Below are positions 1 to 12,227 of a stretch of DNA of 64,000 nt, one piece after another. Each line of letters starts with the position of its first letter. Position 1 is the first letter of the stretch. Position numbers and translations under genes: made by a program. The notes under the pieces are model-generated. The model was not told the origin of the DNA, did no database searches, and was given only the letters and a program-made list of their open reading frames with translations. Source of the stretch: Deinococcus indicus (GTDB taxonomy: Bacteria > Deinococcota > Deinococci > Deinococcales > Deinococcaceae); NCBI RefSeq assembly GCF_002198095.1, contig NZ_NHMK01000030.1, forward strand, positions 62,001-126,000. Reading direction: 5' to 3'.

Positions 1-2
1 CC

Positions 3-881
3 GATTACGGGGCGCACACGAACCCGATGGAGTGGTGGTACGTGAGCGCGTACCTGCCCGGCGAGGGGCTGGCGCTGCACTGGGCGCAGTTCCGGGTGCG
101 GGACCCGCGCGTGCCGTTGCCGCTGATGATCTCGCACGTGGCGGTCACGGACCTGCGGACCGGGAAACTGACGTTCCTGGAGCAGCCTGCCGGGACTGGC
201 GAGGTGACCTCTCCCCCGTTGCGGGTGCGGCAGGGGGCGTGGACGCTGACGCAGGCGGGCCCGGAGCCGACGGCGCCGCTGAGCCTGAAGGCCGGCCCGC
301 TGGACCTGACGCTGACCCCCGTGAAGGGACCGGTGCTGCACCCGCCGGGGTACAGCGGCAGCGCCGACACAGGCGTGCTGTTCTACCAGGGAATCACGCG
401 ACTGGACCTGACCGGCACCGTGAACGGGCGCGCCGTGCAGGGGCAGGCGTGGCTGGATCACCAGTGGGGGAATCAGATACCGGGGCAGACGGCGCTGTGG
501 GACTGGTTCAGCGTGCATCTGAACGGTGGGCGGGACCTGATGGTGTACCGCGTGCGCCGCCCGGACGGGAGCGTGGCGCAGCTGATCGGCAGCGTGGTGG
601 AACCGGACGGGCGGGTGCGGGCCGTGCCGGGCCTGCGGGCCGAGCCGGGCGAGGTGTGGACCAGCCCCAGCGGGCGCCCCTACACGCTGGGCTGGCGGCT
701 GGTGTCGGACGAGTTCGACCTGAGCGTGCGGGCGCTGCGGCGCGAGCAGGAACTCCTGAGCCGCAGCACCCGCATCGCGTACTGGGAAGGACCCATTGAG
801 GTGTTGGGCGTGTGGGCCGGAGAGCAGGCCAGGGGGACCGGCATGATGGAACTCGTCAGCGGAACGTGGACGCCTCGGTAG
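3..881 (+). CDS. AttH/CrtC-like lipocalin-fold protein, 5' partial
   Basis: The reading frame is open from the first bases of the window, so the gene starts upstream; 292 residues and the stop are visible. The opening DYGAHTNPMEWWY matches the conserved start of the AttH/CrtC (carotenoid hydratase-like, two lipocalin folds) family. Further family landmarks are HWAQFRVRD, the GVLFYQGITRLDLTGTV strand, and the DHQWGNQ motif. Family members include carotenoid 1,2-hydratases and many proteins of unknown function, often secreted; the signal peptide, if any, lies outside the window. No carotenoid genes are adjacent, so I do not assign hydratase activity. The family is confident, the substrate unknown. 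Confidence 0.8.
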   Translation, partial: DYGAHTNPMEWWYVSAYLPGEGLALHWAQFRVRDPRVPLPLMISHVAVTDLRTGKLTFLEQPAGTGEVTSPPLRVRQGAWTLTQAGPEPTAPLSLKAGPLDLTLTPVKGPVLHPPGYSGSADTGVLFYQGITRLDLTGTVNGRAVQGQAWLDHQWGNQIPGQTALWDWFSVHLNGGRDLMVYRVRRPDGSVAQLIGSVVEPDGRVRAVPGLRAEPGEVWTSPSGRPYTLGWRLVSDEFDLSVRALRREQELLSRSTRIAYWEGPIEVLGVWAGEQARGTGMMELVSGTWTPR

Positions 882-995
882 GCGGGCGACTCTGTTCTAT
901 GCAGGACCGTGAGGCTGCTGTGGTCACGCGCTTCGTCCGGTGTCTGTTCAGTGGGTTGCCGGGTTCCACCGGGCTCTATCGTGTGCAGGCTGATA

Positions 996-1127
996 CGGAC
1001 TGCCGTTTGTTTCGCCAACAATCCAGAACTTCACTGGATTGCCGGCTCCACGTCCGGCAGCCCGCTGTTGCTCCTTCTCGCTTCGCTCGGATTGAACGGG
1101 CTGTGCAGCCCATTCAATCGGAGTCCG
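996..1127 (-). repeat. Dispersed noncoding repeat, copy 1 (short form)
   Basis: 132 bp copy of the six-copy family also found near 3.9, 35.2, 59.5, 60.9 and 62.7 kb. Taking the GGACTCCG end as the start, it reads on the minus strand. One end is CGGAGTCCG and the other a CGGACTGCCG variant, making short imperfect terminal inverted repeats. It contains the shared internal blocks GAGCGAAGCGAGAAGGAGC and the near-palindrome around the GGCAATCC/GGATTG pair. It lacks the ~20 bp insert with GAGAGCTGCCCCGCAGAGT seen in the long copies. No coding potential. Confidence 0.8.
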
Positions 1128-1213
1128 CATGACTTTCCGTGTATGGGTCGCTGAACGGGTGGGCGGCTGGTGGGCCGGGGTCGCCTGGGTCACGATCATT
1201 GATCCGCAATAAA

Positions 1214-1243
1214 CTTGACATGACCTGACTCAAGTTTCAGAAT
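1214..1243 (+). promoter_or_regulatory. clpB promoter with HAIR (HspR) operator
   Basis: CTTGACA-N7-ACTCAAG at 1214-1234 matches the HspR-associated inverted repeat (CTTGAGT-N7-ACTCAAG) in 12 of 14 positions. It overlaps a -35 TTGACA (1215-1220) that is followed, 17 bp later, by CAGAAT (1238-1243) as -10. Repressor binding would cover the -35 and most of the spacer. HspR control of clpB/dnaK operons through HAIR is established in Streptomyces and Deinococcus radiodurans; its use here is inferred from the sequence. Confidence 0.85.
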
Positions 1244-1292
1244 GAGGGTAGTTGACCCAGCACCCACCCACCCATCCCCGGAGGTTCCAGAC

Positions 1293-3851
<2,559 letters not shown>

Positions 3852-3853
3852 AG

Positions 3854-3982
3854 TGGACTCCGGTGGAATGGTTTGCGAAAACCGTTCCATCCGAGCAAAG
3901 CGAGTAGGAGCCAAGAGGATTCCGGGCGTGGAGTTGGCAGATCGGTGGGGTTCCGATCTGCCGACGAAACAGACGGAATCCG
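3854..3982 (+). repeat. Dispersed noncoding repeat, copy 2 (short form)
   Basis: 129 bp copy starting 2 bases after the clpB stop codon. It begins TGGACTCCG and ends CGGAATCCG, so the ends are imperfect inverted repeats. The inner near-palindrome GGCAGATCGG...CCGATCTGCC is a strong hairpin whose base changes, relative to the other copies, are paired. It is the same short form as copy 1. Confidence 0.8.
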
Positions 3983-3994
3983 CACGATAAGGCA

Positions 3995-4040
3995 ACGGGC
4001 AGCGGCTCCCCCGATGAAGGTGGGAGCCGCTGCCCGTTCT
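3995..4040. terminator. Bidirectional hairpin terminator between clpB and the SRPBCC gene
   Basis: A 16-bp perfect stem, ACGGGCAGCGGCTCCC (3995-4010) with its complement at 4022-4037, closes an 11-nt loop and is followed by TCT. It lies between two convergent genes and 3 bases from the SRPBCC stop codon. Confidence 0.8.
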
Positions 4041-4042
4041 GG

Positions 4043-4549
4043 TCAGACGAGGTGTTCGGCGAGGCGGTCCCAGGTTTCGGTGATGCCCTGAAGCATGCCC
4101 ATGTCCATGACCGCCTGCAGGTCCTCCGGGCGGACGTACGTGGAGCGGCTGGTGACGCGGGTGCCGCCGGGAACGGCCTCGAAGGTCAGGTCGGCCAGCG
4201 TGGCGGGCATCTGGTCGTTGACCGCGCCGTGCTCGTCGCTGAAGTGGTCGGTATACGTCAGGCGGGTGGGCGCCTCGATGCGCTCGTACACGCCCAGGCC
4301 CCAGCTGTTCATGCCGTGGAAGTCGCCCTGCGCGGGGTCGGTGCAGGTCATGCAGTAGTGCCAGCGGCCGCCGGGGCGCAGGTCCACCGTGCAGTGCGTG
4401 AGGGTCCAGCCGCGCGGTCCCCACCAGTGCTTCAGGTGCTCGGCCTGCGTGAACGCCGCGAAGACCCGGTCGGGCGTGGCGGCGAAGGTGCGTTCCAGCA
4501 CGAGGGTGCGGGCGTCTTCGATGCGGTGGTCGAGCGTGGCGTGCGTCAT
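4043..4549 (-). CDS. SRPBCC (AHSA1-like) domain protein
   Basis: 168-residue START/Bet v1-like protein. Family marks are the early VLERTFAATPDRVFAAFT segment, the HWWGPRGW loop, DLRPGGRW and the C-terminal helix ending GITETWDRLAEHLV. These proteins form a hydrophobic ligand pocket; ligands are usually unknown. Its ATG overlaps the stop of the upstream ArsR gene by 4 bases (ATGA), so the two are translationally coupled. An ArsR regulator followed by an SRPBCC protein is a very common bacterial pair, suggesting that the regulator controls this gene in response to a small molecule. Function otherwise unknown. Confidence 0.9.
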   Translation of the reverse strand: MTHATLDHRIEDARTLVLERTFAATPDRVFAAFTQAEHLKHWWGPRGWTLTHCTVDLRPGGRWHYCMTCTDPAQGDFHGMNSWGLGVYERIEAPTRLTYTDHFSDEHGAVNDQMPATLADLTFEAVPGGTRVTSRSTYVRPEDLQAVMDMGMLQGITETWDRLAEHLV

Positions 4550-4899
4550 GGGGAACCTCCGGGGTCGGTGGGGTCGGGTGCGGGGTCTTCGGGTGGGAGG
4601 GTGCGTAGGTAGTCGTCCAGCCGGTCCAGCCGCTCCTCCCAGAGGGGGCGGTAGCGGGTCAGCCAGTCGTCGAGGTCGCGGAACGGGGTGGGGCGCAGGT
4701 GGGCGATGCGGCGGTTGGCCTGGGGTTCCATGTGGACCAGTCCGGCGTCCGTGAGGACGCGCAGGTGCTTGGAGGTCTGCGGCTGGCGCAGGCCGAGCCG
4801 TTCGGCGATCTCGCCGACGCTGTGGGGCCGTTCGCGCAGCAGTTCGACGATCTGGAAACGGTGCGGGTCGGCCAGGGCGGTGAAGGTGTGGTGGTTCAA
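4546..4899 (-). CDS. ArsR-family transcriptional regulator
   Basis: 117-residue winged-helix repressor. It begins FTALADPHRFQIVELLRERP, followed by the recognition helix segment LRQPQTSKHLRVLTDAGLV and the wing MEPQANRRIAHLRPTPF. No CxC metal-binding motif is present in the recognition helix, so it belongs to the non-metal ArsR subgroup usually paired with SRPBCC proteins. The start is TTG 4899 with AAGGAGG 11 bases upstream; no ATG/GTG is available in frame. It is first in a two-gene operon and probably autoregulated through the palindrome inside its promoter. Confidence 0.9.
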   Translation of the reverse strand: MNHHTFTALADPHRFQIVELLRERPHSVGEIAERLGLRQPQTSKHLRVLTDAGLVHMEPQANRRIAHLRPTPFRDLDDWLTRYRPLWEERLDRLDDYLRTLPPEDPAPDPTDPGGSP

Positions 4900-4939
4900 G
4901 CGGCGCGTGACCTCCTTCTGATGCGTTCGTTATGAACAG

Positions 4940-4969
4940 ATTATGCCATAGAAGGAATATTCCTGTCAA
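4940..4969 (-). promoter_or_regulatory. arsR promoter with palindromic operator
   Basis: On the minus strand TTGACA (4964-4969) and CATAAT (4940-4945) are 18 bp apart. The spacer contains the perfect 12-bp palindrome AGGAATATTCCT (4953-4964), itself inside a wider TATGCC/GGCATA inverted repeat. This is an AT-rich island in GC-rich DNA and the natural site for ArsR autoregulation. Confidence 0.75.
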
Positions 4970-5022
4970 GGCATATAACGGGTATCAGCACTGCCACTCC
5001 CGTTCAGCCCTCCGGGGACAGA

Positions 5023-5541
5023 TCAGTCCAGCACGGGCACGCCCCGCGCGGCGAGCGCCCGCGCGAAGGCGTCGGGGTCGGCGGGCGTCAGGTAGTACGG
5101 CGTGCCGCCCCGCTCGACGATCAGGCCGCCGCGCGTGTTCGACGCGATGGCCTGCACGCTGCGGTACCCGGCCCCCGTGAAGGTGTAGTTCCCGGTGTAG
5201 TAGCCGGGCAGGCCCACCCCACCGACCCGCAGGCCCAGCCCGGCGTCGGTGCGGCGCACCCGCAGTTCGCGGTACGGCCACTCGAAGGTGCCGGAGAAGC
5301 GGCTGACGCGCAGGCCCGTGTCGGTCAGGGTGTACGCGAGGCGCCTGGGCACCTGCGCGAACAGTGCCCCCAGTCCCACGCCCAGCAGGGTCAGGGCCAC
5401 GCTGCCCGCCACCGGCAGGGGCTTATCGGCGCCGTCGTCCGGAATCCAGGCGGTCACGATCAGGAGCAGGGGCACCAGCCACACCAGCGCCCGGAACCAG
5501 ACGGGCGAGGTGGGTGGCGCGGCCGACAGCGGGGCAGTCAT
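5023..5541 (-). CDS. Membrane protein with bacterial PH-like domain
   Basis: 172 residues. Two adjacent hydrophobic segments near the N-terminus (VWFRALVWLVPLLLIVTAW and a second at ~45-65) are followed by a soluble domain. That domain has the pattern of a bacterial pleckstrin-homology (bPH) domain (YTLTDTGLRVSRFSGTFEWPY, then GLPGYYTGNYTFTGAG and SNTRGGLIVERGGTPYYLTPADPDAFARAL). Its function in membranes is unknown. The chosen ATG lies 4 bases after the radA stop and is preceded by TGAGGG, so it is probably co-translated with radA. Confidence 0.8.
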   Translation of the reverse strand: MTAPLSAAPPTSPVWFRALVWLVPLLLIVTAWIPDDGADKPLPVAGSVALTLLGVGLGALFAQVPRRLAYTLTDTGLRVSRFSGTFEWPYRELRVRRTDAGLGLRVGGVGLPGYYTGNYTFTGAGYRSVQAIASNTRGGLIVERGGTPYYLTPADPDAFARALAARGVPVLD

Positions 5542-5545
5542 ACCC

Positions 5546-6928
5546 TCAGGTACGCTCGGCGGCGGCGCGGGGTTTCCGGCTGCCAGTGCCGGTGCTGCCC
5601 TGCCAGACCTGCGCGACGGCTTCCTCAACGCTCTTCACACCGTTCGGGTGGCCGTCCAGGCCGGGCGGCACGATCAGGCGGGTGTACCCGGCGCGGCGGG
5701 CCTCCTCGGCGCGGCGGATGGAGGCGACGGTGGAGCGCACCTCGCCCGCCAGGCCGACCTCGCCGAACACGGCCACGCTGTCCGGCAAGGCGCGGCCCAC
5801 CACGGCGGAGTACACCGCGAGCGCCACCGCGAGGTCTAGGCCCGGATCGGGCACCTTCAGGCCGCCCGCGAGGTTCACGTACACGTCCAGGCCGCCCAGC
5901 GTCAGGTCCAGGCGGCGTTCCAGCACGGCCAGGACGACGTCCACGCGGCGGGCGTCGAGGCCCACCACGACCCGGCGGGCGTTCGGGTACGGCGTCTTGC
6001 TGGCAAGCGCCTGCACTTCCAGCAGCATGGGGCGCTGCCCGTCGATGGTGGCGGCCACGACGCTGCCGGGCACCCCGACGGGCCGCTCGGCCAGGAACGC
6101 TGCCGACGGGTTCTCGACGGCGATCAGGCCCTCGCCGCGCATCTCGAACACGCCCAGTTCCCCGGCCTGCCCGAAGCGGTTCTTCACGCTGCGCAGCAGG
6201 CGGTACGACCCGACCGTCTCCAGGAAGACGGTGGTGTCCACGATGTGCTCCATGACTTTCGGTCCGGCGACTGTGCCGTCCTTCGTGACGTGCCCCACGA
6301 GGACGGTGGCGGTGCCGGTTTCCTTGGCGGCGCGGGTCAGCAGGGCGGTGCCGTCGCGGACCTGCGCCACGCCACCCGGCGCGCCGTCCCCCTCGACGGT
6401 CACGGTCTGGATGGAATCCACGATGCACAGCGCGGGCTTGTGCTCGGCCATCAGCGCCGCCACATGTTCGGCGCGGGTGTCGCGGGTGAGCTGAATCTCG
6501 GCCTTCACGCCCAGCCGGTCGGCGCGCAGGCGGATCTGCTCCAGGGATTCCTCGCCCGCCACGTACAGGACCGTGCCGCCCCCCGCCGCGACCTTATCCG
6601 CGACCTGAAGAAGCAGGGTGCTCTTGCCGATGCCGGGCTCCCCGCCGATCAGCGTGACGCCCCCGGCGACCAGACCGCCGCCCAGCACCCGGTCGAGTTC
6701 CGGAATCCCGCTCGGGGTGCGGGGCTCCTCGCGGCGTCCCACCCCGGACAGCGGCGTGAGGCGGCCGCCCGTGATGCCCCCGTACGCCCCGCCGCGCGCG
6801 GTGGTCGCGGCGGCCGGAACTTCCTCCTCGAAGGAGTTCCACGCCTGGCAGTTCGGGCAGCGGCCCAGCGGTTTGGCGCTGGTGTACCCGCAACTGGTGC
6901 AGACGTAGTTCGTGCGGGCTCTAGCCAC
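5546..6928 (-). CDS. radA: DNA repair protein RadA (Sms)
   Basis: 460-residue RecA-like branch-migration helicase that processes recombination intermediates; in Deinococcus it contributes to genome reassembly. Seen: N-terminal C4 zinc finger (C10, C13, C24, C27), Walker [11 protein letters not shown] (~96-103), the RadA-specific KNRFG motif (~257), and a C-terminal Lon-protease-like domain ([26 protein letters not shown]). GTG start; its first 8 bases overlap the end of the upstream DUF2087-like gene. Second of three tightly packed minus-strand genes. Confidence 0.97.
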   Translation of the reverse strand: MARARTNYVCTSCGYTSAKPLGRCPNCQAWNSFEEEVPAAATTARGGAYGGITGGRLTPLSGVGRREEPRTPSGIPELDRVLGGGLVAGGVTLIGGEPGIGKSTLLLQVADKVAAGGGTVLYVAGEESLEQIRLRADRLGVKAEIQLTRDTRAEHVAALMAEHKPALCIVDSIQTVTVEGDGAPGGVAQVRDGTALLTRAAKETGTATVLVGHVTKDGTVAGPKVMEHIVDTTVFLETVGSYRLLRSVKNRFGQAGELGVFEMRGEGLIAVENPSAAFLAERPVGVPGSVVAATIDGQRPMLLEVQALASKTPYPNARRVVVGLDARRVDVVLAVLERRLDLTLGGLDVYVNLAGGLKVPDPGLDLAVALAVYSAVVGRALPDSVAVFGEVGLAGEVRSTVASIRRAEEARRAGYTRLIVPPGLDGHPNGVKSVEEAVAQVWQGSTGTGSRKPRAAAERT

Positions 6929-7202
6929 GCGCGCCGGGGCGGCCGTCCGCCCGCCAGTACACGCCGTCCCCGCTGGCCAGGTAGTCGCTGTCGACCAGTT
7001 CCGTCAGCAGGAAGCTGGGGTCCTCCAGGGTGCTGTGGTCGGCCAGGATCTGCTCGACCTGCCCCTGGTCGTACGACACGCCGGGCTCGAACAGTCCGGT
7101 CAGGTAGTCGAGGATGGCCAGCTGGTGCGCGCGGCGGCGGTCGCTGGGCCACCCGGTGATGCGGCCGTATTCGTCCTGAAAGTCGACAATGCTCTTCGTC
7201 AT
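6921..7202 (-). CDS. DUF2087-like small protein
   Basis: 93 residues resembling the DUF2087 domain: [20 protein letters not shown], then [15 protein letters not shown] and [20 protein letters not shown]. This is a small winged-helix-like module sometimes found at the end of regulators. The ATG at 7202 is preferred over the one at 7211 because a TACCAT -10 (minus strand, 7210-7215) sits exactly 7 bases before it, which would start a leaderless transcript. It leads the operon with radA, overlapping it by 8 bases. Role unknown. Confidence 0.75.
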   Translation of the reverse strand: MTKSIVDFQDEYGRITGWPSDRRRAHQLAILDYLTGLFEPGVSYDQGQVEQILADHSTLEDPSFLLTELVDSDYLASGDGVYWRADGRPGARG

Positions 7203-7378
7203 GACCGCCATGGTACTGGACAGGCGGCGGGCGGATGGTTCCCGGACCCCGCATTGACGCGCCCGCCCCGCGCGGGGAACGATGGACGCACCCCACGCCG
7301 GGCGCGATCACGGCCCGATCACGCCCTGCCGCGCAGACTGCCCCCATACCCGCCCAGACGCGGGAAAGGAGAGTCCCC

Positions 7379-8044
7379 ATGAACCAGCGTGCCCGCACCC
7401 TGACCGCCCTGTCCCTGTCCGCCGCCACCCTGCTGGGCGTCGCGGTGGCCGCGACCACCAGCGTCCGCTTCTTCATCAACGGGCGGGCCACCGCGAACGC
7501 CATCAGCGTGAACGGCACCACGTACGTCCCGGTGTCCGCCCTGAAGGCCGCCGGGCTGAACGTCACCACCACGGCGGGCCGCGTGGACCTGAACCTTGCG
7601 GCAGGCGGGCAGAATCAGGTGGCGGCCGTCAGCGGCTGCCTGGGCGAGACGCTGTTCAACGGCGTGTGGCGCTTCCGCGTGACGGACGTCCGGGCCGTGC
7701 CCAGCACGTACAACAACCGCCCCGGCTTCGAGATCACCGCCGAGGTCCGCAACGCCACCGGGCAGAGCCTCGACCTGACCGGCACCGGCTTCGGCCTCAC
7801 GAACGTGAACCTCGCCTTCGCGGACGGCACCACGACCACCGTCGAGAGCGTCGCCCAGAACCGTGACGGCTGGGACCACAACCGCGCCGTCATGCCCGCC
7901 GGGGCGTACGCCATGCGGGCGCAGGTGCCCGGCAGGGGCACCCCCACGAAACTGGTGTACCTGCGCGCCGGCAACGTGAAGGCGGGCCTGCCGTGGAACA
8001 CCCCGGACCCCGCCTTCCGGGTGGACCTCACCTGCCGGAAATAA
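7379..8044 (+). CDS. Secreted protein with copper-amine-oxidase-type stalk domain
   Basis: 221 residues. A Sec signal peptide (ARTLTALSLSAATLLGVAVA) is followed by FFINGRATANAISVNGTTYVPVSALKAAGL, the short repeat called the copper amine oxidase N-terminal or stalk domain, common in secreted proteins. The second half is an immunoglobulin-like beta domain (FEITAEVRNATGQSLDLTGTGF). Despite the domain name nothing indicates enzyme activity. The ATG has GGAAAGGAG upstream. It ends next to a shared terminator. Likely envelope or extracellular. Confidence 0.75.
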   Translation: MNQRARTLTALSLSAATLLGVAVAATTSVRFFINGRATANAISVNGTTYVPVSALKAAGLNVTTTAGRVDLNLAAGGQNQVAAVSGCLGETLFNGVWRFRVTDVRAVPSTYNNRPGFEITAEVRNATGQSLDLTGTGFGLTNVNLAFADGTTTTVESVAQNRDGWDHNRAVMPAGAYAMRAQVPGRGTPTKLVYLRAGNVKAGLPWNTPDPAFRVDLTCRK

Positions 8045-8050
8045 ACGAGG

Positions 8051-8080
8051 AAGAGCCCCGGCTGATGCTGGGGCTCTTCT
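8051..8080. terminator. Bidirectional intrinsic terminator
   Basis: AAGAGCCCCGGC (8051-8062) pairs with GCTGGGGCTCTT (8067-8078) around a TGAT loop, with T-rich and A-containing flanks on both sides. It separates the convergent stalk-domain gene and the clpC-type gene. Confidence 0.8.
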
Positions 8081-8090
8081 GCTGAAGAGG

Positions 8091-10331
<2,241 letters not shown>

Positions 10332-10656
10332 GGGTGACCCCCAGGGGCGGAAAAGCGCGACAGTCACGTTACCGGGTCGAACGGAAGATCACAGGTCGCT
10401 GGAGCGAACGGAGGAATACAGGGAAAACCTGACTGCCTGCGGCAGAACGGGGGACCGGATTTCTGAACGCCTACGGGACAGCCTGAGTGTAGAGTATCCC
10501 CACCCCACCCACCCAGGCAGGTGAAACCTTACGATCTGCGCGCGGCGCGCCCGACCACCGGTCCCACCTGCCGCCACTGTAGCCGCGCCGCCCTGACGGG
10601 ACTCTTGCCAGGTCTGGGCAGCCGCTCCCACCGGCCGGCCGCGCTACCCTGCCCGT
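10332..10656. other. Divergent intergenic region clpC / CMD-family gene
   Basis: 325 bp. On the minus strand TACACT (10485-10490), with an overlapping TACTCT, may be the clpC -10, giving a ~145-nt leader. On the plus strand TACCCT (10645-10650) lies 6 bases before the CMD-gene ATG. A pyrimidine-rich CCCCACCCCACCCACCC run lies at about 10497-10513. No gene seen. Confidence 0.5.
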
Positions 10657-11037
10657 ATGACCGACCCCGACTCCCCGCGCGCGCGGGACGTGATCTTCGG
10701 CACCCAGCAACCCCGCATCCAGCAGCGGCTCGACCGGCTGGACCCCGACCTGGGCGCGTACATCCGCGACTTCGCGTACGACACCGTGTACGACCGCCCC
10801 GGCCTGGACCTGAAAAGCAAGGAGCTGATCGCCTGCGCGCTGCTCGTGTCGCTGGGCAGCCCGCCCGAACTGCGCACCCACATCCGGGGAGCCATGAACG
10901 CCGGCGCCACCGAGGACGAGGTCCGCGGCGCCCTCATGATGTGCGTGCCGTACCTCGGGTTCCCCCGCACCGTGGCGGCCTTCGAGGTTCTCCGGCAGCA
11001 CCTGAACGCCCGGACGGACGCCGACCCGTCCCCGTAA
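10657..11037 (+). CDS. Carboxymuconolactone decarboxylase-family protein
   Basis: 126-residue all-helical CMD-fold protein: [24 protein letters not shown], the central [20 protein letters not shown], and [20 protein letters not shown]. The redox CxxC of the AhpD branch is absent, so it belongs with the gamma-carboxymuconolactone decarboxylase-like branch; no catechol-pathway genes are nearby and the substrate is unknown. Start ATG lies 6 bases after TACCCT (leaderless pattern) and no Shine-Dalgarno sequence is seen. Confidence 0.85.
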   Translation: MTDPDSPRARDVIFGTQQPRIQQRLDRLDPDLGAYIRDFAYDTVYDRPGLDLKSKELIACALLVSLGSPPELRTHIRGAMNAGATEDEVRGALMMCVPYLGFPRTVAAFEVLRQHLNARTDADPSP

Positions 11038-11069
11038 CCCCGGCTCACGCGCAGCCAGCTGAATGGATC

Positions 11070-11101
11070 GAGCGCCGACCTCCGCAGGGGGGCCGACGCT
11101 C
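11070..11101. terminator. Possible imperfect hairpin terminator
   Basis: GAGCGCCGACC (11070-11080) can pair imperfectly with GGCCGACGCTC (11091-11101; two mismatches). It lies between two convergent genes. No T-tract, so weak. Confidence 0.35.
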
Positions 11102-11142
11102 GGTGAGTGATTCCTACCCGGCGGGGGCCGGGGCAGGCAGGA

Positions 11143-11793
11143 TCAGAAGTTGTAGGTCACGCCCACGCGCGCCTTGAAGTTGGTGCCGGGGCGCACGAAG
11201 CGGTTGTCGAGGGTGTCGTACCCGGCTTCATTCGGAGCGAAGGAGTCGCTGCCGCCCGTGCTGGTGCTCGTGTTGATGTTGCTCTTGAAGTAGTGGTCGA
11301 CGCCCAGGTCGCCCACGAGGCCCAGGTTGCCGGTCAGGGCGTAGTTGACCATGGCGCCCGCGCCGATGCCGAAGGAGTTGCTGCTGTAGGTGACGGAGCC
11401 ACTGTTGCCGTAGCTCTCGGTGGACTTGAAGGCGCCGTAGCGGCCGCCGCCGTACAGGGTGGCCTGCACGCCGGGGGCGACTTCGCCCAGGCCGTACGTG
11501 GCGTCCACCGAGGTGACGGTGTGGCTGCCAGATTCGGTGGCGCCGTTGGCCTTGGCGGCCGAGAAGGGACCGGCTCCGATGTCGCTGCTGTCGTTGATGG
11601 CGTCGGCGGCGCGGGTGGTGGCCACGCCGACCTTCACGCCGACCGGGCCGGCGACATTGGGGGTCAGGACGAAGATCTCGCCGCTGAGGCCGCTGGCGTA
11701 GCCGCCGGTCAGGCCGAGTTGCACGCCGCTCAGGGACTGGGCGCCGGCGGTGGCGGTGAGGGCGAGGAGGGTCAGGGGGATGAACGTCTTCAT
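11143..11793 (-). CDS. Outer-membrane beta-barrel protein
   Basis: 216 residues. A signal peptide (MKTFIPLTLLALTATAGAQS) is followed by amphipathic beta strands rich in G/Y/A (GVQLGLTGGYASGL, GVQATLYGGGRYGAFK, FGIGAGAMVNYAL, LGLVGDLGVDHYF). The chain ends in KARVGVTYNF with a C-terminal aromatic residue, the signal for outer-membrane insertion. A serine/threonine/glycine-rich stretch (NTSTSTGGSD) may be a surface loop. Deinococci have an outer membrane, which fits. Transport specificity is unknown. The start ATG is chosen by the signal peptide. Confidence 0.8.
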   Translation of the reverse strand: MKTFIPLTLLALTATAGAQSLSGVQLGLTGGYASGLSGEIFVLTPNVAGPVGVKVGVATTRAADAINDSSDIGAGPFSAAKANGATESGSHTVTSVDATYGLGEVAPGVQATLYGGGRYGAFKSTESYGNSGSVTYSSNSFGIGAGAMVNYALTGNLGLVGDLGVDHYFKSNINTSTSTGGSDSFAPNEAGYDTLDNRFVRPGTNFKARVGVTYNF

Positions 11794-11866
11794 GAGGCTA
11801 GGTTCCGCCGTGACCATGAGAGGCTTCCCTGAGCCAGTTGACGGGAACTTTAAGGAGGTGCCGGAC

Positions 11867-12049
11867 ATGAAGGCCCGGCCGGGGGAACCTGAAGGGGTGT
11901 TCAAGGCGGTGTGGGAGGGGGTGGCAGGATCCGGGCGTGTCGGGGACGGTATGAATGGCGGTGCGGACGGTGGGGGTGAGCTCTCATGCGGTGGGGTGTC
12001 CGGGATGCCTGAGCGTGAGGGCCGGTGCTGTGGGCGGGGTGGGCGCTAG
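11867..12049 (+). CDS. Doubtful 60-residue ORF with strong Shine-Dalgarno
   Basis: ATG 11867 is preceded by TAAGGAGGTG with 8 bases between AGGAGG and the start. The encoded peptide is Gly/Arg/Cys-rich and low complexity (ends CCGRGGR) with no recognisable domain. I see no -10 at a suitable distance. The strong ribosome site is the only support; it may be chance or a relic of a lost gene. Confidence 0.2.
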   Translation: MKARPGEPEGVFKAVWEGVAGSGRVGDGMNGGADGGGELSCGGVSGMPEREGRCCGRGGR

Positions 12050-12110
12050 GGTGGGGTCAGCCGTGGTCTGGGGGCTGGTGGGTCTTCCCTGTCGCCGGGT
12101 CCTCTGCTAA

Positions 12111-12128
12111 ACTTGAACCAAGTACAAT
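12111..12128 (+). promoter_or_regulatory. Candidate etfBA promoter and operator
   Basis: The inverted repeat ACTTG-AAC-CAAGT overlaps TACAAT, the best -10 in the etfB upstream region. A repressor dimer there would block transcription. The regulator is unknown; regulators of fatty-acid oxidation often control etf genes in related bacteria, but this site is not matched to one. Confidence 0.4.
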
Positions 12129-12227
12129 TTGTCATGCTGGGCGCGTCTGCCCTCAGGTGCCTGAAACCGAACCTGACCTGAACCGACACGTCACCGGACA
12201 CCCCCACCCCGATTCACTGGAGGACCC

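Larger units (their letters stand above)
882..1292. other. Intergenic region between the lipocalin-fold gene and clpB
   Basis: 411 bp without a credible gene. It holds repeat copy 1 (996-1127), then the clpB heat-shock promoter and operator (1214-1243) and a ~50-nt clpB leader with an AGGAGG-like Shine-Dalgarno sequence at about 1278-1283. I see nothing recognisable in 882-995 apart from GC-rich sequence. Confidence 0.6.
11794..12227. other. Intergenic region between the beta-barrel gene and etfB
   Basis: 434 bp. It contains the doubtful small ORF at 11867-12049. Ahead of etfB is ACTTGAACCAAGT (12111-12123), a perfect 5-bp-arm inverted repeat directly followed by TACAAT (12123-12128), then an ~85-nt leader to the etfB Shine-Dalgarno. 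The palindrome/-10 arrangement suggests a regulated promoter, but no good -35 is placed for it. Confidence 0.5.

Noticed and set aside
10332..10656. HAIR operator in front of clpC
   Set aside because: No CTTGAGT/ACTCAAG pair with 7-bp spacing found.
12061..12227. Attenuator or leader peptide ahead of etfB
   Set aside because: No short ORF with repeated codons and no terminator hairpin before the Shine-Dalgarno.
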